The notes beneath the pieces are model-generated. The model made no database searches and was not told the DNA's origin. It saw only the letters and a list, made by a program, of their open reading frames with translations. The translations under genes were made by a program, and so were the position numbers. Below are positions 24,111-31,966 of a stretch of 55,022 bases of DNA, piece after piece (positions within the stretch are counted from its first letter, which is position 1; each line of letters begins with the position of its first letter). The stretch comes from Oscillospiraceae bacterium (GTDB lineage: Bacteria > Bacillota > Clostridia > Oscillospirales > Oscillospiraceae), in NCBI GenBank assembly GCA_022801715.1, contig JAAWSV010000016.1:1-55022 (forward strand), written 5' to 3'.

Positions 24111-24296
24111 GTGCCCCCATTCTAACCTGCCCCCTCGCCATTTGTCAACAAAAAAATCAAAATTTTGCAAGTTAAATTTCTGTCAATTGTACAATCTGTA
24201 TAAATCATATGTTTGTTTTTAACATTTACGACATATATGAGAAATCCAAATTTCAAATCTCCCCCGGTTTCCCACGCCTCCACGCCGCCGCACAGC

Positions 24297-24322
24297 AAAA
24301 AGGACCGCCAACCAGCGGTCCT
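24297..24322 (-). terminator. Orphan intrinsic terminator on the minus strand
   Basis: An AGGACCGC/GCGGTCCT stem with CAACCA loop is followed on the minus strand by five Ts. No gene lies directly upstream on that strand (24325-24546 has no convincing ORF), so it may end a short untranslated RNA or block read-through towards the fermentation operon. Apart from this hairpin, the palindrome at 24070 and the plus-strand promoter, the region 24111-24546 shows nothing I can identify. Confidence 0.6.
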
Positions 24323-24491
24323 GCTTCCCTCTCCCTATCCATCGCGCCCCCTGCCGACGCCATCCCATCCAAGCCCCGCGAAGCCGGATCCCTTCGCTCC
24401 TGACCCCTAACTTCCGATTGGAACCGCGGAAACCTGGTTGTTCTACACAAACAACGCCTCCCTGTTTTGTAAGATTTGTACAAATGCCCTC

Positions 24492-24520
24492 TTTTCAAAC
24501 TGTGGAAAACGTGGTATCCT
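24492..24520 (+). promoter_or_regulatory. Probable promoter of the HPr-like gene
   Basis: TTTTCA, 17 nt and TATCCT, with an extended TGG just before the -10 box, end 26 nt before the start codon. The ribosome site AAAGGAGGTG follows. Confidence 0.4.
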
Positions 24521-24546
24521 TTGGGCAGCTAAAGGAGGTGAACCCT

Positions 24547-24777
24547 ATGACAAGCGCCATCACAATCAACAACCTGCAGGACGTGCAGAAGATCAACGAG
24601 ATCGCCTGCTCCTTCTACTACGACACTTGGGTCCATGGTGAGACGGAGATGATGGATGCGAAGTCCTTCCTTGGGTTAGTAAGCTTGATTGGCAAGCCGA
24701 ATCTGAACTTTGTCGTCCCCGACGACGAGGAGGCCAAGTCCGCCATCAAGATGGTTAAGAAGTACTTCCATCAGTAA
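24547..24777 (+). CDS. HPr-like small protein without the phosphorylatable histidine
   Basis: The 76-residue protein aligns by eye to HPr through its middle (DAKSFLGLVSLIGKPNLNF, about residues 40-58) and its C-terminal helix (DDEEAKSAIKMVKKYF). The active-site region GLHARPA of true HPr is replaced by INEIACSFYYDTWVHG, so the usual His15 is not in place. It is therefore unlikely to be a PTS phosphocarrier and may be a regulatory or structural paralogue. It has a near-perfect AAAGGAGGTGA ribosome site and its own terminator. Confidence 0.8.
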   Translation: MTSAITINNLQDVQKINEIACSFYYDTWVHGETEMMDAKSFLGLVSLIGKPNLNFVVPDDEEAKSAIKMVKKYFHQ

Positions 24778-24782
24778 GACGG

Positions 24783-24821
24783 AGGGGTGACGCGCCCATG
24801 GGCGCGCCGCCCCCTTTTTTT
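24783..24821 (+). terminator. Intrinsic terminator of the HPr-like gene
   Basis: A GC-rich hairpin (GGGG and CGCGCCC pairing with GGGCGCG and CCCC around an AT turn) is followed by seven Ts. Confidence 0.85.
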
Positions 24822-24852
24822 CGTTCTCCCCCGGCGGCCCGCCTGCAGGGCC

Positions 24853-24881
24853 TTGCGTCCCGGTGGGGTTTATGGTATGAT
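24853..24881 (+). promoter_or_regulatory. Promoter of the Cof-like phosphatase gene
   Basis: TTGCGT, 17 nt and TATGAT, with an upstream TATGG extension, lie about 40 nt before the start codon at 24918. Confidence 0.6.
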
Positions 24882-24917
24882 CAACAAAAAAATCTGTGCG
24901 GGAAAGGAAGCATCACC

Positions 24918-25763
24918 ATGGGCAAATTTGACGGCGTTCTGCTGGTCAGCGACTACGACAACACCCTGGTCTACACCCAGAGCATCTTTGACGGCGGCGG
25001 CGCGGTGCCGCCCATCCCCCCCTACAACCTCCAGCGGCTGCGCTACTTCACCGAAAACGGCGGCCGCTTCACCCTGGTCTCCGGGCGGACCTGGGCCCTG
25101 GTGGAGCACCTGCTCCCCGGCCTGCCCATCAACGCCCCGGTGGGCATCGGCAACGGCGCGGGGCTCATAGATCCGGCCACCGGGGCCTACCTCTATCAGC
25201 ACACCCTGCCGGAGCGGGTGACGGCGGACATGGAGGCCATCCTCGCCGCCTTCCCCGCCCTCTCCTGCGAGATCTACTGCGCGGACCACACCTGCTACGC
25301 CATCCGCCCCTGTCCCTTCACCTACCGCCACGCCTCCTACTCCGGCTACACCTTCACCGTGGTGGAGGACCTTCGCCAGTGCCCCCAGCCCCTTCTGAAG
25401 ATCCTCTTTGAGGGGGAGAACCGGGAGGAGCTGGTGCGGGTGGCCGACTTCATCTCCGCCCAGAGCTGGGCCGGCGCCTACGAGCTGATCTTCTCCAAGG
25501 ACACCCTCCTCGAGTTCGCCGCCAAGGGGGCGGTGAAGGGGAACTTAGTGCGCAAGCTGGCGGAGCTCTGCGGCGTCAGCATGGAGCACGTCTACTGCAT
25601 CGGCGACCAGGAGAACGATCTCACCATGCTCCAGGCCGCCAAGGAGGGCTTCTGCCCCGCCGACGCCGCCGAGGTGGTCCTGCGCACCGGGGCCACGGTG
25701 CTCCGCCCCTGTCAGGAGGGGGCCGTGGGGGAGCTGGTGGACCGCTTGGACGCCCTCTATTGA
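24918..25763 (+). CDS. HAD-superfamily hydrolase, Cof/SPP-like (type IIB cap)
   Basis: The 281-residue protein has HAD motif I SDYDNTLVYT (about residues 11-20), motif II SGRTWALVE, motif III Lys in GAVKGNLVRKL and motif IV GDQENDLTML. The cap between motifs II and III is the size seen in Cof-type (IIB) sugar phosphatases and phosphoglycolate-type enzymes, which remove phosphate from sugar phosphates or nucleotides in the cytoplasm. AAGGAAG precedes the ATG at 24918. The frame is open to 24798, but that part overlaps the promoter. Confidence 0.88.
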   Translation: MGKFDGVLLVSDYDNTLVYTQSIFDGGGAVPPIPPYNLQRLRYFTENGGRFTLVSGRTWALVEHLLPGLPINAPVGIGNGAGLIDPATGAYLYQHTLPERVTADMEAILAAFPALSCEIYCADHTCYAIRPCPFTYRHASYSGYTFTVVEDLRQCPQPLLKILFEGENREELVRVADFISAQSWAGAYELIFSKDTLLEFAAKGAVKGNLVRKLAELCGVSMEHVYCIGDQENDLTMLQAAKEGFCPADAAEVVLRTGATVLRPCQEGAVGELVDRLDALY

Positions 25764-25768
25764 CCGCC

Positions 25769-26305
25769 ATGGACGATCTTCTTCAGGCGGAGGCCGCCCA
25801 CCGGGAGCGGCTGCTCTCCCTCCTTGGCCAGATTCCCCAAGGCGTCCCCCGCGGATGGACGCGGGAGCGGTACGCCGTGGGCGGGCTCCAGTACATCGGT
25901 TTCTCCGCTGTGCGGCCGGAGAAGCTCCTCTGCGTCTCCCCACAGGGCCTGCGCCTGATCGACTGCAAAACCGGGGAGAAATCCCCCTGCGACGGGGACT
26001 TTGACGAGGACAATCTGATCGCCTGTGTTCCGCCCTTGGGGGACGAGCTGATCCCCCTGGCGGGGGAGGGCGGCGGCGCCCTCCGGCGGTTCGGCGCCGC
26101 CGGGGACGCGCTGGACACGGCGGCCCCCTTCTGGCCCAAGACGCAGGTGATCTTCATGCCGGCCTTCGCCATCTGGCAGCAGCACCCCGAGGCCTGCCAT
26201 GTGATCTTTGACGACTACGAGCTCCGCGCCTGCGGCTTCAGCCGCTGCGGGGACTACATGGCGGTGGCCTGCCCCCACACCCTGGACATCTACCGCCGCC
26301 GGTAG
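25769..26305 (+). CDS. Conserved-looking cytoplasmic protein of unknown function (178 aa)
   Basis: The gene follows the Cof-like phosphatase without a gap; a TTG at 25760 would overlap its stop and the first ATG is 25769. The ribosome site is poor, so translational coupling is likely. The protein has no signal peptide or membrane segment. It contains repeated strand-like stretches (LLCVSPQGLRLIDCKTGE, VIFMPAFAIWQQHPEA, YMAVACPHTLDIYRR), which suggests a beta-propeller-like or domed sheet fold. I do not recognise the family. Context suggests a job linked to the phosphatase. Confidence 0.65.
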   Translation: MDDLLQAEAAHRERLLSLLGQIPQGVPRGWTRERYAVGGLQYIGFSAVRPEKLLCVSPQGLRLIDCKTGEKSPCDGDFDEDNLIACVPPLGDELIPLAGEGGGALRRFGAAGDALDTAAPFWPKTQVIFMPAFAIWQQHPEACHVIFDDYELRACGFSRCGDYMAVACPHTLDIYRRR

Positions 26306-26352
26306 GAGGGCCGCTTGGTGCCAGAGGATGGGAATTTTGAAAGGAGCGCGGG

Positions 26353-26886
26353 ATGTTTCACGACGGAAGAAGCCAAAAGGTGGTCTTTGTGGCCCACTGT
26401 TTTCTCAACCAAAACGCCATTTCCGACGGGACAGCGGTCTATCCGGCTGTGTGGAGGGACCTGATCGAGTTTTTCATGGACGCCCATGTGGGTATCGTGC
26501 AGATGCCCTGTCCCGAGCTGTGCTGTCTGGGGCTTGACAGAGGGGATGTCCACGGCTCGGAGCGCCCGGTGGCGGCGGAAAACACCCGCATCCGCGCCGA
26601 GATGAAGAAGGACCCCGCCCAGCAAAAGCTGGACGAATTAGCCGGCCACGTGGTGGAGCAGATGGTGGAATACGATCAATCCGGATTCAAAATCCTTGGC
26701 GTCATAGGCGCGAACCGCTCCCCCAACTGCGGCGTGGATACCACCTCCGACAACAACGAGGAGGTCCCCGGCATGGGGCTGTTCATCGAAAAAATCGCCC
26801 GGCGGCTCCAGGACAGGGGCCTCTCTCTCCCCATCATCGGCCTGAAGGGGAGCGACGCCGTCATCCAGCGGCTGCGGCAGCTATAA
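26353..26886 (+). CDS. TudS-related putative desulfidase (CD3072/DUF523-like)
   Basis: TudS (DUF523) enzymes remove sulfur from thiouracil using a 4Fe-4S cluster held by three Cys residues. This 177-residue protein shows the corresponding elements: AHCFLNQNA (Cys16), MPCPELCCLG (Cys53, 57, 58) and GANRSPNCGVD (Cys126), with a Rossmann-like pattern between them. It matches the clostridial subgroup named after the Clostridioides protein CD3072. Whether its substrate is a thio-nucleobase is not known. AAGGAG precedes the ATG. It is monocistronic and closed by a strong terminator. Confidence 0.85.
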   Translation: MFHDGRSQKVVFVAHCFLNQNAISDGTAVYPAVWRDLIEFFMDAHVGIVQMPCPELCCLGLDRGDVHGSERPVAAENTRIRAEMKKDPAQQKLDELAGHVVEQMVEYDQSGFKILGVIGANRSPNCGVDTTSDNNEEVPGMGLFIEKIARRLQDRGLSLPIIGLKGSDAVIQRLRQL

Positions 26887-26889
26887 AAC

Positions 26890-26930
26890 AAGAGGGCAGG
26901 ACAGACCAAAATGGTCTGTCCTGCCCTCTT
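26890..26930. terminator. Bidirectional intrinsic terminator
   Basis: AAGAGGGCAGGACAGACCA and its exact complement surround an AAA loop, with A-rich and T-rich flanks. It lies between the convergent tudS-like and gatD-like genes. Confidence 0.92.
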
Positions 26931-26970
26931 TGCAGACTGTCAAAAAGCCGCCTCCGGCCTCCCCAAACCC

Positions 26971-27705
26971 CTAAAGGCTCTTGGGCAGGCCGGCCAGCGC
27001 CGCATAGGTCTCTTGGTACACCTGCTCCTCCAGCGGCTCAATCCCCGCTCCCGGCGGCAGCGGCCAGCCCTTCCGCTCAAAGAGCCGGCTTGTCAAAAGC
27101 GCGGCGAAGGCCGGGTTTTTCACCAGCACCGGGCCGGTGATGTGCGTGGCGAACACGTTCCCCGACACGTATCCCTCCGGCCCGCCCCGGGCCTCGTTGC
27201 CAAACCCCATGGTAACCGCGGAGAACAGCGGCGTCTCCACCCCCGCTGTGCGGGAGCACTTGTTCATAAACCCCACCGCCGCCGGCTCCCACAGTGTGGG
27301 GACAGCGATGACATCGTGGGGGGTGCGGCGGTCCGTCTCCTGGGTGGTGAAGCCGGCCAGGCCCAGCCCCGGCCACACCTTCCCCGCCGCGTCGGTGATG
27401 GAGGCCCCGAGGATCTCCATGGCGCCGCCGGTGAAGAGCAGCACCGCCCCCCCCTCAACGGCGGCCCTGAGGGCCTCGGCGTGGGGCCGCAGGGCGGTGA
27501 GGGCCGCCTTCTGCGTCCGTTCGGTGCCCGCGCCCATGTAGATAAAGTCGGCGCCGCCGAAGTCCGGCGTGTCCTCAAACAGCGGGGTGCTCACCGCCGC
27601 GGACACCCCTAGGTTCTCCAAGTGCCGCCGGAGCACCGCCACGTTGGCGTACTCCCCGTACAGGGACATGCAGTCCGGGTAGAGGTGCAGAATCTTCAGC
27701 TCCAT
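26971..27705 (-). CDS. GatD-like glutamine amidotransferase subunit lacking the usual nucleophile
   Basis: GatD is the glutaminase partner of MurT in amidation of the lipid II D-glutamate. This 244-residue protein has the CobB/GatD-like fold pattern: the opening LKILHLYPDCMSLYGEYAN, the FIYMGAGTERTQ region and the catalytic-His segment THITGPVLVKNP. The nucleophile loop, normally a CGGYQ-type motif, reads LLFTGGAMEILG here, with Thr where Cys is expected. It may therefore not hydrolyse glutamine, and it could use ammonia or act as a structural partner. The start 27705 lies 1 nt after the murT-like stop with GGAGG upstream; the longer frame is spurious. Confidence 0.82.
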   Translation of the reverse strand: MELKILHLYPDCMSLYGEYANVAVLRRHLENLGVSAAVSTPLFEDTPDFGGADFIYMGAGTERTQKAALTALRPHAEALRAAVEGGAVLLFTGGAMEILGASITDAAGKVWPGLGLAGFTTQETDRRTPHDVIAVPTLWEPAAVGFMNKCSRTAGVETPLFSAVTMGFGNEARGGPEGYVSGNVFATHITGPVLVKNPAFAALLTSRLFERKGWPLPPGAGIEPLEEQVYQETYAALAGLPKSL

Positions 27706-27706
27706 A

Positions 27707-29053
27707 TCAATTTCCTCCCTCCCGCTTGACCGACGGGCACTCCAGCAGCTTGTCCCGGTCGGAGAAGCAGGTGACCACATACAGATCCTCCTCCCCCCGC
27801 TCCCGGAGCCGCTCCGCCGCCTCCCGGATGTCCTCGCCCACCTCCAGCCGCTCCGCCGGAATCCCGGTGTACTGGAAGCGCAGGGCCAGATCGCGGCAGT
27901 AGCGCCCGTAGAGCATCACCCGCTGGATGTGGGGGGCATTGAGCCGCTCGAAGTCGATGTCCCAGAGCCAGCTGGTCTCGCCGGTGTAGTACTTGCGGGA
28001 GATGGCGTCCACAATCACCAGCACCGTGCAGGGCCTCTCCGAGGCGGCGATATAGGACAGGTTGGTGTCATAGGCGATGGAGTTCTCATGCTTGCTGGTG
28101 AGGAGGGTCCCCCGGTGCCCCCCCAGCCGGAAGGTGACCATGCGCCCGTTTTTCAGGATATAGTTGTTGATCACCCCGGCCATCAGGTCCTCATCCGCCC
28201 CCGTCAGGGCGCAGACCGACCAGGCCGCCAAGATGTTATAGACGTTGTAGATGCTCTTGAAGGCGAGGGAGATGTCCCGCCGGCCGTTGATGGTGAGCCG
28301 CCCCGCCCCAAGGTCCAAGGCGGTCACCGCGAAGTCGGCGGCGTGGCGGGCGTGGCCGCACTGGGGACAGCTGTAGTGCCCGATGTGGGCGTAGTGATAG
28401 CAGCGATAGTCCATCCGGCCCCGGCACACCGGACACCGGGCCCCGTCGTGGTAGACGCCCCGGTGCTCGCTAATGCTCACGGAGCACTCGTCAAGGCCGA
28501 ACCACTTCACCCTCTCGGGATCATGCCCCCGGGCGAAGCAGGAGACCAGGGGGTCGTCGGCATTGAGCACTATCGTGGTCTCCGGGTGTATGGCGGGGAG
28601 GATGGCATCATAGACCCACTCCGGATGGCCGTTCCGGCTGAGCTGATCCCGGTAGAGGTTGGTGATGACAAAGTGGGTGGGGTGGAAGTGCCGGAAGGAC
28701 ACACGGGCGTACCGCTCGTCGCTCTCCAGCAGGAGCACGTCCCCCCCCATCCTCCCCCGGAGGGTGCAGTGGCTGAGGATCAGCGTGGCGACCCCCTCCA
28801 CCTGGTTGGAGCCCTCGGCGTTGTACACCACGTCCAGCCCCTGCGCGCGGAGGATGGCGGCGATCATCTCCACGGTGGAGGTCTTGCCGTTGCTGCCGGT
28901 GACGGCGATGATCCGCTCCGGCAGGCGGACCCGGCGGAGCACATCGGGACAGAGCTTCAGGGCGTACTGCCCCGGCAGGCTGCTCCCCTTGCCCACCAGC
29001 TTTCCCACAAAGCGCAGGAGCTTACAAAGCACAATGGCCAGCATCATTCGCAT
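27707..29053 (-). CDS. MurT-like Mur ligase family protein
   Basis: The 448-residue protein is a Mur-ligase-fold ATPase. Its P-loop is VTGSNGKTSTVEM (about residues 50-62), followed by ESDERYARVS and FVITNLYRDQLSRNG typical of MurT. An insertion carries a four-Cys zinc ribbon (CPVCRGR and CPQCGHA), a MurT hallmark, and the C-terminal region fits DUF1727. MurT with GatD amidates the peptidoglycan stem peptide at the membrane face. I place the start at 29053 with GGAGGGGGG upstream; the frame open to 29554 crosses the neighbouring hydrolase gene. Its partner here lacks the catalytic Cys, so the reaction may differ. Confidence 0.88.
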   Translation of the reverse strand: MRMMLAIVLCKLLRFVGKLVGKGSSLPGQYALKLCPDVLRRVRLPERIIAVTGSNGKTSTVEMIAAILRAQGLDVVYNAEGSNQVEGVATLILSHCTLRGRMGGDVLLLESDERYARVSFRHFHPTHFVITNLYRDQLSRNGHPEWVYDAILPAIHPETTIVLNADDPLVSCFARGHDPERVKWFGLDECSVSISEHRGVYHDGARCPVCRGRMDYRCYHYAHIGHYSCPQCGHARHAADFAVTALDLGAGRLTINGRRDISLAFKSIYNVYNILAAWSVCALTGADEDLMAGVINNYILKNGRMVTFRLGGHRGTLLTSKHENSIAYDTNLSYIAASERPCTVLVIVDAISRKYYTGETSWLWDIDFERLNAPHIQRVMLYGRYCRDLALRFQYTGIPAERLEVGEDIREAAERLRERGEEDLYVVTCFSDRDKLLECPSVKREGGN

Positions 29054-29067
29054 GGTGTTCCCCCTCC

Positions 29068-29766
29068 TCACTGGTACAGGACGTGCTCCGTGTCCCGCAG
29101 GAAGGCGGACACGGCCTGATTGAACTCGGCGCTGCGCCGGCTGGCGATGAAGTGATCCCCCTTGAGCACCACCATGCGCCCCTCGGGCAGGCGGTCGGCG
29201 ATCATCTGGGAGTGAGTGCTCCGGATCATGTCCCGGCTGCCCACGATCACCAGCGCCGGCATCCTCAGCGCGGCCAGATCCTCCGGGCGGATGTGGGGCT
29301 CCTTCACCATCAGTCCCAGCAGCTCCGCCTTGGCCCTGGCCTGCTCCCCCCGGCCCCGGCAGGCGGCCCGGTAGCCCAGTATAATGGGCAGCTGCACCGA
29401 GGGCTTCACCCCCGCCGGATTCAGGTTGGCCCCGTTGAGGATCAGGCGGCTCACCCGGTGGGGGTAGCGCAGGGCAAAGGTCAGCGCGATATTCCCCCCG
29501 TCGCTGAACCCCAGAATATCCGCCCGCAGAATCCCCTGACGGTCCATGAAGCACAGCAGGTCCTCCGCAAACTGATCAATGGTAAAGGGCGCGGTCCCCC
29601 TTGGGGACTGCCCGTGCCCCCTTGTATCCACGGCGTAGACCTTCCGGCTCTTGGAGAAGTAGGGAATCTGGCGGGCAAAGTAGTCCCCGCTCTCCCCATT
29701 CCCATGAAGCAGCAGCAGGGGATGCCCCTCCCCCCGACAGGTAAAATGCAGACGAATATCCGGCAT
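29068..29766 (-). CDS. Alpha/beta hydrolase
   Basis: The 232-residue protein has the alpha/beta-hydrolase elements in order: oxyanion-hole loop LLLHGNGESGDYF (about residues 17-29), nucleophile elbow GFSDGGNIA (Ser about 90), the acid in VIVGSRDM and the terminal His in LKGDHFI. It is cytoplasmic, with no signal peptide. GAGGGAATTGTT precedes ATG 29766; the upstream frame to 29910 is repeat DNA. The substrate cannot be inferred. It lies 14 nt upstream of the murT-like gene and is probably co-transcribed with it. Confidence 0.87.
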   Translation of the reverse strand: MPDIRLHFTCRGEGHPLLLLHGNGESGDYFARQIPYFSKSRKVYAVDTRGHGQSPRGTAPFTIDQFAEDLLCFMDRQGILRADILGFSDGGNIALTFALRYPHRVSRLILNGANLNPAGVKPSVQLPIILGYRAACRGRGEQARAKAELLGLMVKEPHIRPEDLAALRMPALVIVGSRDMIRSTHSQMIADRLPEGRMVVLKGDHFIASRRSAEFNQAVSAFLRDTEHVLYQ

Positions 29767-29820
29767 AACAATTCCCTCAATGTTTCCTATAGAATACAAG
29801 CAGCCCTCGCGTTTTCCAAC

Positions 29821-30091
29821 AAAAGCCCCCGGCAGGGTTTCGCTCTTGCTCAGTGCCACCCCGCCAACCCAGTTGGCGGGGCCTACGCTAAAAATGTGCC
29901 ACTGGCACATTTTCTTAACGCTGCGGCGCCCGAAGGCGCGAAAAAATTCAAATCATTTTTTCCGGAAACCGCGTTTTCGGAAAAAATCCCTCTCAGCCGA
30001 CAAGCGTGCGAGTCCTCCGCCCATGGCGGAGGGCGAGTGCGACGCAGGCGGCTGCAAGCCTATTCGCGTGAAATCCGCAGATTTCACGCGA
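29821..30091. repeat. Modular palindrome-mosaic repeat, copy 2
   Basis: This block shares the same ordered segments as 9432-9624 but carries different palindromic inserts. These include AAAATGTGCCA-C-TGGCACATTTT (29890-29912), a CCTCCGCC/GGCGGAGG pair (30014-30032) and CGCGTGAAATC-CGCA-GATTTCACGCG (30065-30090). It again fills the gap from the 3' end of a minus-strand gene (mnmG, whose last codons overlap it) to the next start. The insert positions differ while the shared segments are nearly identical. Confidence 0.75.
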
Positions 30092-31946
30092 GATATATTA
30101 TTAGCGCCGCAATATCCGCCGGGGAGACGCCGGAGATGCGGCTGGCCTGGCCTATGTTCAGCGGCCTGACGGCGCTCAGCTTCTCCCGGGCCTCCAGGCG
30201 CAGGCCCTCGATGGCCTGATAGTCGAGCTCCGGCGGCAGGAGGCGGCTCTCCATCCGGGCGAACTCCTCCACCTCCTGCATCTGGCGGCGGATGTAGCCC
30301 TCGTACTTCACCGAGATCTCCACCTGCTCCGTCACCTCCGCCGGCAGCTCCGGCCGCTGGGGATCGAAGGGGGCCAGGTCGGTGTAGCGCACCTGGGGAC
30401 GGCGCAGGAGGGCGATCAGAGGCGCCCCGTCGGTCACCGGCGCGGTGCCCCGGCTCTCGAGGAGGGCGTTGAGCGCCGGCGAGGGGGCCGCGCCGCACTG
30501 GGCGAGGCGCCGGATCTCCCGGTCCACTGCCGCATACTTCTCCTCCACCCGGCGCAGCCGCTCCCGGCTCACCAGCCCCAGCTCCGCCCCGATGGGACAC
30601 AGCCGCCTGTCCGCGTTGTCCTGGCGCAGCAGCAGGCGGTACTCGCTGCGGCTGGTCATCATGCGGTAGGGCTCGTCGGTGCCCTTGGTCACTAAATCGT
30701 CAATCAGCGTCCCGATGTAGCTCTCGCTGCGGCGGAGGACCAGCGGCGGCTGCCCCTGGAGCCGCCGGGCGGCGTTGACACCGGCCACAAAGCCCTGCAC
30801 CGCCGCCTCCTCATAGCCGGAGGAGCCGTTGAACTGCCCCGCGCCGTAGAGCCCGGGGATCCGCTTGCACTCCAAGGTGGGCAGCAGCTCCAGCGGGTCC
30901 ACGCAGTCGTACTCAATGGCGTAGGCCGGGCGCATCATCTCCGCCCGCTCCAGACCGGGGATGGTGTGCAGCATCTCCACCTGCACCTCCTCGGGGAGGG
31001 CGGAGGAGAAGCCCTGGATGTACAGCTCCTCAGTGTCCATCCCCATGGGCTCCACAAAGAGCTGGTGGCGCTTCTTGTCGGCAAAGCGGGTAACCTTGGC
31101 CTCGATACTGGGGCAGTACCGGGGCCCCACCCCCTCGATGACCCCGGCGTGCATGGGGGAGCGGTGAAGGTTCTCCCGGATGATCCGGTGGGTCTCCTCG
31201 GTGGTGTAGGTGAGGTAGCACACCGCCCGGTTCACCGGCCTCTCCAGGGTCTCAAAGGAGAAGGGCAGCGTCTCCGCGTCCCCCTCCTGTAGCTCCATCT
31301 TGGTAAAATCCACACTCCGCCGGTTCACCCGGGGGGGCGTACCGGTCTTAAACCGGCGCAGGCTGAGCCCCAGCTCCCGCAGGCGCTCGGTCAGGGCGTT
31401 GGCGGCGAACATGCCGTCGGGTCCCCCCTCCTGCACACACTCCCCCACAATGGTCCGGCCGCTGAGGTAGGTGCCGGAGCAGACAACGACGGCACGCACC
31501 GGGAACACCGCCCCGGTGTGGAGCACCACGGCGGACACCGCCCCCTTTTCACAGCGGATGTCCACCACCTCCCCCTGGCGCAGGGTGAGGTTCTCCTGCC
31601 GCTCCAGCGTGTGCTTCATCACCTGCTGGTACTTCCGCCGGTCCGCCTGGGCCCGGAGGCTGTGGACCGCGGGGCCCTTCCCCCGGTTCAGGAGGCGGTA
31701 CTGGATGCAGGCGGCGTCGGCGGCCCGGGCCATCTCGCCCCCGAGGGCGTCCAGCTCCCGGACCAGGTGGCCCTTGCCGGTGCCCCCGATGGCCGGGTTG
31801 CAGGGCATGTTGCCCACCGCGTCCAGGTTGATGGTGAAGCAGATGGTTTTCATCCCCAGCCGGGCGGCGGCCAGCGCCGCCTCAATCCCGGCGTGCCCCG
31901 CGCCGATGACGGCAATATCGTATGGTTGGGCGGTAAACTCTCTCAT
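30084..31946 (-). CDS. mnmG: tRNA uridine-5-carboxymethylaminomethyl modification enzyme MnmG
   Basis: MnmG (GidA) with MnmE installs the carboxymethylaminomethyl group on wobble uridine 34 of several tRNAs, using FAD and methylene-tetrahydrofolate. The 620-residue length is normal. The FAD-binding motif [20 protein letters not shown] is at about residues 12-31. GidA signatures such as [31 protein letters not shown] and [18 protein letters not shown] follow, and the C-terminal [12 protein letters not shown] is intact. In many Firmicutes it is next to mnmE and rsmG; here those neighbours are absent. The stop lies inside the edge of the palindrome-mosaic repeat. Confidence 0.96.
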   Translation of the reverse strand: MREFTAQPYDIAVIGAGHAGIEAALAAARLGMKTICFTINLDAVGNMPCNPAIGGTGKGHLVRELDALGGEMARAADAACIQYRLLNRGKGPAVHSLRAQADRRKYQQVMKHTLERQENLTLRQGEVVDIRCEKGAVSAVVLHTGAVFPVRAVVVCSGTYLSGRTIVGECVQEGGPDGMFAANALTERLRELGLSLRRFKTGTPPRVNRRSVDFTKMELQEGDAETLPFSFETLERPVNRAVCYLTYTTEETHRIIRENLHRSPMHAGVIEGVGPRYCPSIEAKVTRFADKKRHQLFVEPMGMDTEELYIQGFSSALPEEVQVEMLHTIPGLERAEMMRPAYAIEYDCVDPLELLPTLECKRIPGLYGAGQFNGSSGYEEAAVQGFVAGVNAARRLQGQPPLVLRRSESYIGTLIDDLVTKGTDEPYRMMTSRSEYRLLLRQDNADRRLCPIGAELGLVSRERLRRVEEKYAAVDREIRRLAQCGAAPSPALNALLESRGTAPVTDGAPLIALLRRPQVRYTDLAPFDPQRPELPAEVTEQVEISVKYEGYIRRQMQEVEEFARMESRLLPPELDYQAIEGLRLEAREKLSAVRPLNIGQASRISGVSPADIAALIIYLA

Positions 31947-31966
31947 AGCGTTCTCTCAATACAGTG

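Noticed and set aside
24253-24498. Minus-strand ORF of 81 codons
   Set aside because: It runs through the orphan terminator hairpin, lacks a ribosome site and has no family resemblance.
29054-29554. N-terminal extension of the MurT-like gene
   Set aside because: It lies in another frame inside the hydrolase gene and has shadow-like Gly/Pro/Arg-rich composition. The family start coincides with 29053.
29767-29910. N-terminal extension of the alpha/beta hydrolase gene
   Set aside because: It translates repeat DNA; ATG 29766 with GAGGGAA fits the family start.
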